DNA of 64,000 nt, from positions 1-64,000 of the forward strand of contig JAWQUS010000022.1 in NCBI GenBank assembly GCA_036365455.1, read 5' to 3'. The position numbers and the translations under genes are program-made. This stretch comes from Macrosoma leucophasiata (lineage: Eukaryota > Arthropoda > Insecta > Lepidoptera > Hedylidae). Below the pieces are notes generated by a model, which was not told the DNA's origin, made no database searches, and saw only the letters and a program-made list of their open reading frames with translations. Shown here piece after piece: positions 33,001 through 43,239 of the stretch (position 1 is its first letter; every line of letters starts with the position of its first letter).

Positions 33001-34126
33001 GGTGCCGGTGTTTTCAAGTTCCCTGACTGTTATCTACTTCTTGTTTTCTTGGCTGATCATCCAATTATGAATTGTATGTAGGTACAGCTTAACGTCTTGA
33101 GTCTTACCTGTATACGAACTAAGTTTGAAATCGCTCTCAAGATCCCATCTCAACAGACAAAGAAAGCGAGTTAGCAGGAATGTGTTAAAATGCTTCTGTT
33201 ACAACGTGTACGAGTATGCGTGTGTAGCTCACTTTTTATTTTGACTGATGTCGCGCACGTTTTGTTTGTTTGTTATTTTACCGAATTTTAAAAAGAGGTG
33301 GTTTTCAATTCGGTTGGTTGTTGAATTTTTAATGTTAATCAGATTGTGTGTTGAATCTGAATTTTGAACATTTTTCATTGATGATCTGCCCCAATTGGCG
33401 AACGCGTGAGTTTATGTCTTCTTCCATTAAGCGGACTATCCATCGCCTAACAAGCTTCCGCAGTTTTGACTTCAGGTGGTAGGTAGATAGAGAAACTGGG
33501 TTGGGCTCAACTCCCGCCTAGCCATTGTATAAAAACCTTTTTCATTCGTATGTGCTATTGCGAAAAATACAATATAATCTAACAACTGCAAAACTATAAA
33601 AAAATTGGTTTAAGTTCGTCACAAATGAAACACTCCGTAAGTAAAACTTAGTAAGCCCATAACTGTACGTAATAAGGCAATGATCGTAATTGCGTTCAAT
33701 ATGATAATACGTGTGTGTGTGTGAGAATGAGGTGACCATTCTTTTCGGTTACCGTTGGCCAGTGGTCGGTTGTGGCTGCTAACGGGGCATTCTGTATTAG
33801 CTTATTGTACACTTTGCATTTGATTTGTGTGAGCATGACAATTTTTCAATATTTTTAAATAAATTTGGGCTCTATAGAAAATTAACTACTCCTAAAGGAG
33901 ATTAGGAGGGGGGGGGGGCAGGAGGAATGGTCAATTTACGTCTTTTCCTAACTCCAAAACCATTTATTTATCATTTATACAGACACACGAATGATCTTGT
34001 TCCTTATAAGATCACTCGTGCGTCCGTTGCTCCTTTTGAGTTACGGAATGCTAACGACGCGATGAACAATAAAAATAGGTAGTTCATCCAGAAACTAGTG
34101 ATTGAAAGACATCTCTATCGTTCCAG
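33001..34126. other. End of intron 1
   Basis: AT-rich non-coding DNA with a (GT)n-like tract at about 33713 and a G12 run at about 33909. The exon-2 acceptor CTATCGTTCCAG ends it at 34126. Nothing else is seen. Confidence 0.5.
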
Positions 34127-34447
34127 GATACAAAGATCTACGACATCCCCTGCGAACCATCCCGCCCGCCGACGCCCGAGACCAAAACGGACTTCCAGAA
34201 ACTTCGCGAAAACTTCGAGAACTCTGCCATGAGTGCACCCGCCCTGCCGAAGACCTGGAAGTCCTCGGAGAGTATCACGGACGGGTTCAAGACGGCCAAG
34301 AGGAACGTGGAGAAGGTGTTCGGCACGGAGGGCAGGCGGCGGTGTATGGAGACCATCAGCGAGGACGGCAAGTTCGAGGGCAAGGTGCGGCAGCGGGCCA
34401 TGCTCAGCCTGCCCAGGGATCGCCAGCTGGACGCTGATCGAGAGAAT
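34127..34447 (+). CDS. DENND2: DENND2-like exon 2 (residues 510-616)
   Basis: The exon is 107 codons, phase 0 on both sides, with acceptor TTCCAG and donor GTGAGT. It begins DTKIYDIPCEPSRPPTPETK, so it supplies a third IYD motif (YDIP) beside a proline-rich RPPTPE. It continues with SITDGFKTAKRNVEKVFGTE and a basic GRRRCMETI. The composition is Lys/Arg/Glu-rich and hydrophilic, consistent with the linker before the DENN module. Codon use is strongly GC3-biased, unlike the surrounding intron, which supports it as a genuine exon. No enzymatic motif is present. Confidence 0.9.
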
Positions 34448-34624
34448 GTGAGTTGTTTTACTATTTTATACAGTAGTTACCTACAGTACCTAGCTCGACG
34501 AATAAGTACAGTAACTGTCATACAAAGCGCAATATAAAAGTGTTAGCACGGCTCGTTGCTATGATGCTATGTGCTTGACTTTGACAGTTACGTCGCTCCG
34601 TCTCTGTGTCGTTTCAGTCCAGAA

Positions 34625-34765
34625 TTTTATGCGTTATTACGGGGCCATACATTACCATGTAACCGGAACACGAAGGTGCTGAACACTACCATTTGGCGGC
34701 AGATAGATAACTGAGGTACTGTGGTGGTGCCTATCCCCTCCAGCTCCTACACTGGAGCTCTAGTA
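34625..34765 (-). repeat. Family A repeat, antisense, 5' half
   Basis: ACGGGGCCATACATTACCAT, CCGGAACACGAAGGTGCTGA and CACTGGAGCTCTAG are present. It lies 180 bp after the exon-2 donor. Confidence 0.75.
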
Positions 34766-34839
34766 GAATACTTTTGACTTCTGATATATTTTGTGAGGAG
34801 AAAATAAAATAACTTTATTATTATTATTAAAACTATAGT

Positions 34840-35155
34840 CGTAACACACGTCCGGATTTGATACGGAGCGGACAGCGGATTCGGCACGCTCCGAACCGAA
34901 TAAGAAAAGGATAGTCTCACACTCGATCGAGCTCGGTTGCGTCTCGAAAAGTCAATCAGCGTACACGCCAGAATTTTTGAAAATCAAGTCTCACGATCAC
35001 TTTTAGTCTGCTTAAAGTCGGGTGTAAAGGGGTAGAGGAGGTAGAGGAGGTATAGGAGTCCGGCGGACAGAATTGTTATTAATTAATCAAGTCCGATGCG
35101 GTTCGCTCGCGGGGGGTTTGGTCGGCGGATTCGGTCGTGTGTTACTACCATAATA
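34840..35155. mobile_element. MITE 'GTAACACACGTCCGGATT', copy 1
   Basis: GTAACACACGTCCGGATTTG at about 34851 and the inverted GGATTCGGTCGTGTGTTAC at about 35132-35150 form the ends. The interior has GGAG-rich repeats at 35036-35060. A second copy lies at 36030-36240. Confidence 0.75.
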
Positions 35156-35454
35156 GTAAACTAAAATGGAAATAAAAAACATATAAAATATGTGTAAGTA
35201 AGTATCCTTAAAATATATTTTTTTTTTTCCTAATTCATTAACTTATCCGATACTGTTGGGTATTCCCGGACGTCATTGATTTTTCCCCCTTATTGATTGC
35301 TCATTGTTTTTTTAATCATTTTTATCAGAGAGGTCATGGTCCTCTCTATCTGTCAGTATCCTGCCAACAACCATTTCAATCTATTTCAGAGTGTGTTATG
35401 TTGTAAGTTGTAAAACGCTACTTCACGCCCGTATTCCCCGAAGGGGTAGACAAT

Positions 35455-35665
35455 TTTTTTTATGTCATGAAATGGAAAACAAGCATACAGTTAACATTGA
35501 TGGCAAACCACTCCTTAGACCTACAAATTGCAGGGCTGTACCACCTGACCGCCTGACCGCCTGACTGGAATACGATGGCGCTGAACACTACAATTTCGCG
35601 CCAAGCAGATTAGGTAATGCGATGGTGCTTGTGCTCGTGAGCTATAGGTACCTAGTTCCATCCCT
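35455..35665 (-). repeat. Family A repeat, antisense, internally deleted
   Basis: ATGTCATGAAATGG and ACATTGATGGCAAACCACTC are joined with the middle missing, then CGATGGCGCTGAACACTACA. A local CCGCCTGAC duplication is at about 35544. Confidence 0.65.
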
Positions 35666-36029
35666 ATTGAATCTAACCTACTCTGCCTACCTCATCGAAC
35701 CATATTAGCGAGATATTATAAACTGTTTGACAAATGGGATCTTTATCACGACACAAGCGACGTGTCGCCGCCAGTACGAATGTTTATAAAACATCACCTA
35801 GTCTTCAATTATGCTAATCATGCCTTGTTCATTACTCATTGCGGCTGTCAAACGAAACTGTACTATGTTGCTCTAGTTATTGAGTGCAAAGTTCAGTGTG
35901 CTATTTCAATTGGCTTGGAGTGAAACAGAAGATGTTATTAGTTGACGCTAGACCGAGATGGGTGATGGGGAAAAAAATGGAGTTGACTGTTGGTGAACTT
36001 TTAGGTCAGTTTTTTTTAGAGAAATATTT

Positions 36030-36240
36030 GTCATAGGTGTTATAGTAGTAACACACACGTCTAGATTCGGTACGGCGGACCGAATCCGGTGACCAAATCT
36101 GCGCGAGCGGACCGCATCGGACTTGATGAATAATAATGATGTCCGCTGGACTCCTCTCACACGGCCGGATTTGGTATGGAACGTACAGAATCCGATGAAC
36201 GCTCCGTAGAAAATCCGGACATGTGTTATACACTGTATGT
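36030..36240. mobile_element. MITE 'GTAACACACGTCCGGATT', copy 2
   Basis: GTAACACACACGTCTAGATT and the inverted AAATCCGGACATGTGTTATA bound the copy. GAGCGGACCGCATCGGACTT matches the interior of copy 1 in inverted orientation. Confidence 0.75.
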
Positions 36241-36369
36241 CTCGTCTAAGTTGATGGACGTTAGGGATGGTGCTTTTATCTGAAAAAAAAAAAGATTTTT
36301 TTAATTGATTAGAATTGAAGTGTAATAAATCGATCTTCGATTATGTCCACGCGGACGGAGGAAAAAAAT

Positions 36370-36580
36370 TGTGCAACGAAGGTGGCAATTAAACATGCAG
36401 TTCACATTGATGTTAAGTGATGAATGCAGCATACAGACATCCGCACAGAGCCCAAAATGCAGATGCGTTGCCACTCCTGACACCTTAGTTGTTTTGCCTC
36501 TGTGGTAGTTATTACACGACCCTACAGTACCATCTAACCGGAACACGACAGCGCTGAACACCATTTGGCGGTATTTACCG
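36370..36580 (-). repeat. Family A repeat, antisense
   Basis: GGTGGCAATTAAACATGCAG to CGGAACACGACAGCGCTGAA are continuous. The copy stops at CATTTGGCGGTA, short of the normal end. Confidence 0.75.
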
Positions 36581-36854
36581 CCAACGTGACAAGTTGACAA
36601 GGATAGCAAGAGGATGTTATTATTTCGTTTAATCACATGAAAATACCAAAATGACGCGAATTTCATGATAAATGTAGTAAAGTATCAGAAATGCTACTAC
36701 AGGGATGATTCATAATAACAAGTAGATACTTATAATTAATTAATTGGCTAAATTTGGCAAAACATATTTCCGTTTCAAATACGTGTTTGTAAAATGTTGG
36801 GACTACTTTGGTCGAGTGATTCGACTGCTTCATCCCGTGCGATGTTTACCGTCT

Positions 36855-37335
36855 CCACAAAGGTGAGTGCTCTGTTGAACTGTTCTCTGCTCTGTGGTGG
36901 CACCGTCTCATTCCTTACACCGCACTACCCGCCCTCACCCCTCATCCCTCACCCCTCACCGACTGGACACCAGGGGGCGACCGCCTTACTGAAATGATTT
37001 CGCTTAGGACGTTATCTTGTCCGTTTCGTACCGCTTATTAAAACATTTAGCTCTTAAGTATATACCTGCGGACGAAAACACTTTCAAGTAAAAGTTAGGT
37101 GGTAACGAAAGCATTTGAGTTAGGCGGTCGGCCCCCAGGCAGTGGTCCACAGCTCAACACGCAACGGTGCGGTTCTCGCGGTCGTTTCTGCCCAGAACGT
37201 GTGGAACGAACGGTGTTCCCTGCAGCTGCTGCGATATGGGGTACTTCTGAACTTGCGTTAAAAGTGTTTTTCACCTCCGGCAACCCGTTGGCAACTCCCC
37301 TGGTGTTGCGTTGTTCACGCGACGGTGACCACTTT
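36855..37335 (+). pseudogene. Jockey-like LINE C-terminal fragment, split by a MITE
   Basis: GGTGAGTGCTCTG to about 36966 matches the start of the 18.36-kb fragment. After the MITE (36967-37137) the element resumes with RFSRSFLPRT, a decayed LWNELP region and NSPGVALFTRR. Together these are the usual lepidopteran Jockey-like C-terminus. The frame is broken in several places. Confidence 0.75.
36965..37138. mobile_element. MITE 'ACCGCCTAACTCTAATGC', copy 1
   Basis: GGGGGCGACCGCCTTACT and the inverted AGTTAGGCGGTCGGCCCCC are the ends. TATATACCTGCGGACGAAAA lies near the centre. Other copies are at 53680-53858 and, inverted, at 55565-55765. Confidence 0.8.
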
Positions 37336-37387
37336 TCATTCGTTTGCTTGTCGATCAACCTTTAAACATAAAAAAATCTATGTATAA

Positions 37388-37512
37388 TCTGATCTGATGT
37401 ATGGCCCCGTAATAATTATCACAGATCCTAACAGCTTAGGAGCGGCAATACATCCGCATCTTGACGTATGGTTTTTGTGTAGATGTCTATAGGCTGCAGT
37501 CAGCTCAAATTT
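37388..37512 (+). repeat. Family A repeat, sense, partial
   Basis: GTATGGCCCCGTAATAATTA, GGAGCGGCAATACATCCGCA and CTATAGGCTGCAGTCA are in sense order. The poly-A end is missing. Confidence 0.7.
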
Positions 37513-37794
37513 AAGGCTCCTAGCACTTGTATTTTATGAGATTTCTTGATGAATGTGATGAGGGACCTTTCGCTTTTATTTTATACTTAATTTTATGATA
37601 TTAGTATTACTTACTATACAATAAATGGTATGAAAGTATGGATAAGCCTATATCAGTAAGTAAGCCTTGGTGTACCTACTCGTAGATGTGTCCACGTGGA
37701 CAGGCAGTGACCAGTGTCGCGAGAAATGTGGTTGTCCTTAATTCAAGGATCGAACAGTTTTTTGTAATAAAGGTTAATACTGAACATAATTACA

Positions 37795-37985
37795 TCGTAG
37801 AAATTAAACTTGCGGATTTTCTCGCGTATACAACACTTCCAAACTTCTTACACCCGACGTTTCGGTCAGCCTGCCCGTGACCACGGTAGCTGGAAAGCAG
37901 AAGTTTGGGAGTGTTGTATACGCGAGAAAATCGGCAAGTTTAATTTCTACAATGTATGAAGCTCGCGAAAACCTACGAAAACGTC
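37795..37985. mobile_element. Foldback MITE 'TTTTCTCGCGTATAC', copy 1
   Basis: AGAAATTAAACTTGCGGATT and TTTTCTCGCGTATACAACAC on the left recur inverted on the right (GTTGTATACGCGAGAAAATC, AAGTTTAATTTCTAC). CCCGACGTTTCGGTCAG lies in the middle. A second copy is at 48763-48985. Confidence 0.85.
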
Positions 37986-38074
37986 ATAATTACATCGATT
38001 GTTTCGAATGTTCCATATAATGTAATATAGTAACGATTAGTACAATTTCGACTTAAGTGGTAGTAAACAAAATG

Positions 38075-38114
38075 TGTGTGTATGTACTGCATTCGTATGC
38101 AGTACATACACACA
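38075..38114. repeat. Perfect 18-bp inverted repeat, 4-nt loop
   Basis: TGTGTGTATGTACTGCAT at 38075-38092 pairs exactly with 38097-38114 across TCGT. The pairing nearly extends three bases further. Confidence 0.95.
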
Positions 38115-38219
38115 TATACTTTATTCGGTAATTTTTTAGCATCTATCCAAATTTTAAAGGGTAATTTTATTCATAATTATGTATAACTTTTACCATAGAA
38201 CCAACCCTGGAATCGTGAT

Positions 38220-38502
38220 TGCACTGGTCGTAAAGTTTCAGCGCAGGAGCTCGAAGGCGTACGTGGGCACCACCGCCTTACCTTATCTATCTGCCGCCAG
38301 ATGGTAGTGTTCAGCGCTATCGTGTTCCGGTTAGGTAATAATGTATGGCCCCGTAATAACTATCACAGCGACATAACAATTTAGGTCTCAGAGCAACGCA
38401 TCTCAATTTTAACATCTGGTAATTGGCGTCTATAGGCTGCAGTCATCACTTAAAATTAATGTGAGCTGCATGCTTGTTTGCCACCTTCTATACAAAAAAA
38501 AT
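38220..38502 (+). repeat. Family A repeat, sense, near full length
   Basis: AGGAGCTCGAAGGCGTACG, GGTAGTGTTCAGCGCTATCG, CTATAGGCTGCAGTCATCAC and CTTGTTTGCCACCTTC run in order to a poly-A tail at about 38493. It is the best sense copy and fixes the family's orientation. Confidence 0.85.
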
Positions 38503-38823
38503 ACTTTTACAGTTTTGGTAGTAATTTAACGACCAACGACCAACAACATATCCGTTACTAAACTTAATTTACTCACGTAAATAATAAACAAAATCGGTTC
38601 ACATACAAACTGCGAAACGTATTGAGGCAATAAAAGCATGTCAATGAACCGTGTCAGCTTTTTTTTGTGTATTTCTTGTATTTGCATCTGTAGCTATTGC
38701 TTGTACGTTTGAAAACGTGCGCTATTTTTGGGGTTGCGCGTGGAAATGATATAGTGAGCCAGCGGCCCAGCGGGAGCCTTCTGCGTGTCGCTGAGTACAC
38801 TCGTACTCGAACGAAGCGACACG

Positions 38824-39122
38824 TTTTTTTTTTTTTTTTTTATGTAATCGAAGTGGCAAACAAGCATGCAGTTCACATTGATGTTAAGTGATGACTGCAG
38901 CCTATAGACACCCACACAAAGACCACGATCAAAATGCAGATGCGTTACCACTCCTGAGGCCTAAGGTGTTATGCCTCTGTGCCGGAAATTACAGGGCCGT
39001 ACATTACCACCTGACCGGAACACGATAGTGCTGAACACTACCATTTAGCGGCAAGTATATTAGGTAATGCGGTGGTGCCTACGCCCGCGAGCTCCGTCAC
39101 TGGAGCTCTACCACCAGTAATA
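38824..39122 (-). repeat. Family A repeat, antisense, full length
   Basis: An 18-nt poly-T at 38824-38841 is followed by the complete family A sequence to GAGCTCTACCACCAGTAATA. It is nearly identical to the copies at 26119 and 60587, which suggests recent spread. Confidence 0.9.
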
Positions 39123-39549
39123 AGTTACCATCAATTCAGCCGCAGGACGTCCACTTCTGGACTCCACGCAAGCTTGTCAAACGAGCGAAAGATTGTCTTC
39201 AGGAACGGTCCATCGTCGCTGTGGTACCCTGGCATAGTGTTGTATAAAAAGTGAGGGTTGCCAAGCGCCTCTTATGAAGCGACAAGAAGTTATACAATTT
39301 CCTTTTACGAAGTCTATTAAATAAAAAAATATATAATAAGTTTACTTAAATAACCATAAACTAGCGTGAAAGCCACAGCGGTCGGATGACCTCACGCGCC
39401 ATAAAGGGGCGCAGACGTACCACGCTCAAATAGTAAGTTAGTCATCCTTACTAATGTTATAAATATCAAAGTTTGTGCTGCGGTCGTGAACGTTCAAAAT
39501 AAGTCCTATTACGTTTCGTTTACTGACATTTCTGTATATGACTAGAGTT

Positions 39550-39642
39550 TACAGATCACCGGAATTGGTGTCGAATACTGTCGAAGCGACATCAATTTGT
39601 GGTGACAAGTTCACGCCACCATGGCACTTCTATTATCTCGTT
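39550..39642 (+). repeat. Short foldback repeat (inverted partner of 12.5 kb)
   Basis: ATCACCGGAATTGGTGTCGA, GTCGAAGCGACATCAATT and GGTGACAAGTTCACGCCA are the reverse complement of 12520-12612 with a few changes. Confidence 0.7.
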
Positions 39643-39679
39643 ATTTATTTTTCTGTGACTGCAGCTCCACTGCATAATG

Positions 39680-39770
39680 CGTTGCCACCTACGAAGCATA
39701 AAATGTTTTGTCTCTGTCATTACGCGGTCATACATTTACCATCTAACCGCAACACGAGAGTACAGAAAAC
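39680..39770 (-). repeat. Family A scrap
   Basis: TTACGCGGTCATACATTTAC and ATCTAACCGCAACACGAGAG are recognisable as family A. The copy stops where the neighbouring MITE begins. Confidence 0.5.
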
Positions 39771-39779
39771 AAATTTGCA

Positions 39780-39995
39780 GATCGAGTCTACGAAAGAGAC
39801 CATCGGCTAGTTTCGACTTCGTATAGCGTTATCTCTGCTGCACCCTGCCTACGTAAGCACTGATAGTACGATATTGCTCAAAACTTGATTAAAATGGTCG
39901 ACAAGTGTCACATAGGTAAGGTCCGAAGGAGATGACGCTCTACAGACCTGAAATAAGCCGATGTCTGTTTCCTAAGCTCGATGTGCAATATGGCT
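39780..39995. mobile_element. MITE family 'TCGGCT', copy 3
   Basis: GAGACCATCGGCTAGTTTCG, GTATAGCGTTATCTCTGCTG and the inverted GATGACGCTCTACAGACCTG with AATAAGCCGATGTC match the copy at 16.03 kb in reversed orientation. Confidence 0.75.
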
Positions 39996-40264
39996 TACGG
40001 TAAGTAACATTACGGAACCGTCTATTCTCGAATGCGACTCGCACTTGACCGGTGCCAAAAATAAGCGCCAGTTGTAATCTGTCTCGCAAACACATTTGTG
40101 GAATGGTTTCATAACGAAATGGGGCCTCGTTTTCTATCAGTTTTTTAACTGATAGTAAAAATAAACTTGCGTAGGGTTGTCTATCGTTGTTATGAATATA
40201 TATGAATAACATAGTACGCATTTTGGGTGACTATCAGCGAATGTTTGCTAAGTTTCAAGTTTGA

Positions 40265-40545
40265 AGCGTCATTACTCTTGTCGAAAGATATCCACTGCTG
40301 GACAAAGCCTTCCCCAAAGACGTTGTTGCATTAGGGGAGAATATGCCATAATCGCCACGCTTGGCACGCGGGTTGGCAATCGCGGTGGCGGTATTTATAT
40401 CGCGGGACGCTGCTGCCCTTTACGCGTTGTTATTTTTACTACCGCCCTGTTAGTATGGTTTGGCCGCTATTATTCAGTAAATTAACTGCACTGGCGAAAG
40501 AATTATCCTCCACTAGACTGTGATGGGTCGTCACGTCCCGCAGCC
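40265..40545 (-). repeat. Family B repeat, antisense orientation
   Basis: ATATCCACTGCTGGACAAAG, CATAATCGCCACGCTTGGCA, CGCGGGACGCTGCTGCCC and GGTCGTCACGTCCCG run in order. It is nearly full length. Confidence 0.8.
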
Positions 40546-40844
40546 TTTACCTACAAATCTAATTTCTTAACGCTGCTCGAGTCCCAAGTCATAGGTAACG
40601 CGCCTATTTTCATTCACCGGGCACATTACCAATCTTCAAGGGTGATTTGCAATCAACCCTAATGTGCTGTTCATAAAAATTGGCACTCCTGCGTCTGTAA
40701 CGTTGAAGGTATCGCGTGTTGCGGTGATGGAGGCACGCACGCACGCAGGCAGGGACTTCATGCCGTGACCCGAATATTACGTCAGAAAAGAGTAAAAAAT
40801 ATGGATTCAGGTGAAGCTAGTCCCAGTGTAGGGACTCGATAGCG

Positions 40845-41195
40845 TACATACCATCGCATTACCTAATCTATCTACCGCTACGAGTAAATAGTAGTGTTCC
40901 AGTTAGATGGTATAGCTTCGTTATACCCGAGACATAACAACTGAGGTCTCAGGGGTGGCTGCACTAGTTTACCTTTATTCCGACGTATCGGCGACGTATC
41001 GTATTTTATTCTCGTGCAACCGTGACAAAATAGTGTTTTTATAGAAATATCTACATCGCGTCACGACCCGGTTCTTAAAATCATTGTAATTAATGTTAAA
41101 CGCGAGTGTTTTGAAAGTTATAGAGGCTGCAGTCGTAACTTAACATCCATATAAACTGCATGCTTGTTTGCCGCCCTCGTTACATAAGAATAGAA
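40845..41195 (+). repeat. Family A repeat, sense, interrupted
   Basis: The 5' part (CGCATTACCTAATCTATCTA to GTCTCAGGGGTGGC) ends at about 40963. The 3' part (GAGGCTGCAGTCGTAACTTA to TTGTTTGCCGCC) resumes at about 41126. The 160 bp between them are unrelated and probably inserted. Confidence 0.65.
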
Positions 41196-41454
41196 TAGTT
41201 TTCATTTTGCCTTAAATGCGGTAATTGCAGAGCTTGAATGTTACTTACATAGCGTATCACACATGTTTCCAAGTTATTCTTGGAATGCAAAACGTTTGAA
41301 GACTGTTTTATCGCTAGTAAAAAACGCTAAAGATGAAAATACGGACAAAAATGGAATTAATTTACCCTGAAGCGTAACCGTTATCACTATGCATGTACAG
41401 ACCTGAAATAAATATTCAATGTTGAGGTAAAAACAATAAATACAATCCCCACCA

Positions 41455-41680
41455 AGAGGTATTGCACATCGACCTTAGGAAAGAGACTTCGGCTATTTTC
41501 GGCTTTGTAGAAAGTTATCTCTTTCGCACACCACCTATGTGAAATTTATCAATCATTTTGTTAAAATTTTGAAAAATGCCGCACTATCAGTGCTTACTAG
41601 GCAGTGTGCAACAGAGATAACGCTCTACGAAGCCGAAACTAGCCGATTATTTCTTTCCTTATTGGCAAGTACTGTACGAA
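41455..41680. mobile_element. MITE family 'TCGGCT', copy 4
   Basis: GAGACTTCGGCTATTTTCGG, AGTTATCTCTTTCGCACACC and the inverted AGAGATAACGCTCTACGAAG with CCGAAACTAGCCGA give a complete copy. Confidence 0.85.
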
Positions 41681-41689
41681 GTGAAGTAA

Positions 41690-42875
41690 TCGGTCACTCG
41701 TTGCCAGGAATTTCCAGTAGGTTTTTGAACGTAGACAAATACTTGTGTGTGGAGAAAGAGCGTCATCTAGTGACAAGGTTCACTAGAAGGGAAAACAAGT
41801 ACTTGTTTAGTACAGAAGATGCCGTATGACCGCGCTGAATCGCACATGAGAAGTTTTCGCAATAGTTGGCCCACCCCCGGGCTGGGACCCGGCTCGCCGG
41901 GCGCTAACGCCTCGAGAAGGATTCTGTTAATATTAAATATTTTCGGACCTCCGATGATATATGCGCACCCGTCAGTAATACCTCGGACTCACGCGATAGG
42001 ATAGTCGTGTAAGTCGAATTCGCGTAAATCGCGGTTCACCTTTGTTTTGTTGGAAGATATAATTATAGGCTAATGAATAATGTATAGGTACTCAAACTTC
42101 CTGTAATCCGGACACTGACCTGACACCGAGCGGAGTGGAGAAACCGATGCGCGCGGTATGATAAAAACCGAGGTAGCGTACTACCCCACTATACTTTCTT
42201 TTTTGAATGAGAACAAATTAATGCTCGCAGTAATCGCCAAACCTTGCACCCCCATACAATATTTCCAAGAATGTTTAGCGTCATGTAAACTCGGTGTTAT
42301 CTCGTATTTCAAGGTTTGCTCGTGGCCCGCGGTAGTCGCTTCCTAACGCTCCACCACTCCACCGCGACTCATTGTCTATTCAAATGCGAACTAAATATTG
42401 CTTTGTTTTTAGTCAATTTTTGTGAGTAGTGAGATCAGATGAAATGTTATAGTTTTTGTGCAAAAGTGTAATAAGTTAGGATGCAGTGAATTGTGCATGG
42501 AAATGTGTTTGTAAAGCATTTTTTGGCTGAGAGATGTAAGTTAACAATATTTGTTTTTTTCTATAATGCGTAGATTTTGTAACATAACTAGCGAAACTCA
42601 TAACGAACGGAACTTGCAGGCATGTATATTGTACTTCTACCTATTCCTTCTTGCTAATATGCGTGAGCCTGTGTTTTAGTTATGTATTATTACCACGAAA
42701 TTGATCATAACGCGTAATTTCCCACTGATATGAATCACTTCATTGTGTAAAATTCTATAAACTTTACCGAACTATAGACTGTAAGTAAATCATCTCGTTA
42801 TACCTACGTGTATTATTATTCTGTCCGTGTGTTTCTGTAGGTACAGCAATCACAGTGCAGTATGTGATCATCTAT
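41690..42875. other. Intron 2 non-coding stretch
   Basis: CCGTATGACCGCGCTGAATC with GAGAAGTTTTCGCAATAG at 41821-41865 resembles part of the repeat at 47.8 kb. Otherwise AT-rich intron without a supported gene. Confidence 0.45.
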
Positions 42876-42879
42876 CATC

Positions 42880-43112
42880 CACTAGCTGAAGAATTTTTTG
42901 CTGCTATAAAAGAATTCAGTCAACTGAACACTGGCGGTGAAACCATTCCAATGGGGCGGTAGTAAGTTCAATAACGCAAGATGGGCAGCAGCGTCCTGCG
43001 ATATAACTAACGCCACTGCGTTGCCAATCCGCATGCCAAGCGTGGGGATTAGGGTATATCCCCCTTATGGGGAGGCTTTGGTCCAGCAGTAAACATCTTT
43101 CGGCTGATATGA
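42880..43112 (+). repeat. Family B repeat
   Basis: CCACTAGCTGAAGAATTTTT, GCGGTAGTAAGTTCAATAAC, GCAAGATGGGCAGCAGCGTC and GGAGGCTTTGGTCCAGCAGT run in order to ATCTTTCGGCTGATATGATG. Confidence 0.8.
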
Positions 43113-43154
43113 TGATACGACCATCTTAAATGCATACATCGTCTGCTTTTGTTG

Positions 43155-43232
43155 TGCGTGTGCGTGTGCGTGTGCGTGTGCGTGTGCGAGTGCATGTGCG
43201 TGTGCGTGAGCATGTGCGTGTGTGTGTGTAAA
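43155..43232. repeat. (TGCGTG)n microsatellite
   Basis: About twelve imperfect copies of TGCGTG run into a GTGTGT end. The encoded Thr-Arg-rich minus-strand frame is a by-product. Confidence 0.9.
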
Positions 43233-43239
43233 GAAATAG

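Noticed and set aside
34102..34537. Several overlapping frames around exon 2
   Set aside because: Only the frame that joins exons 1 and 3 in phase is supported. The others arise from the GC-rich exon.
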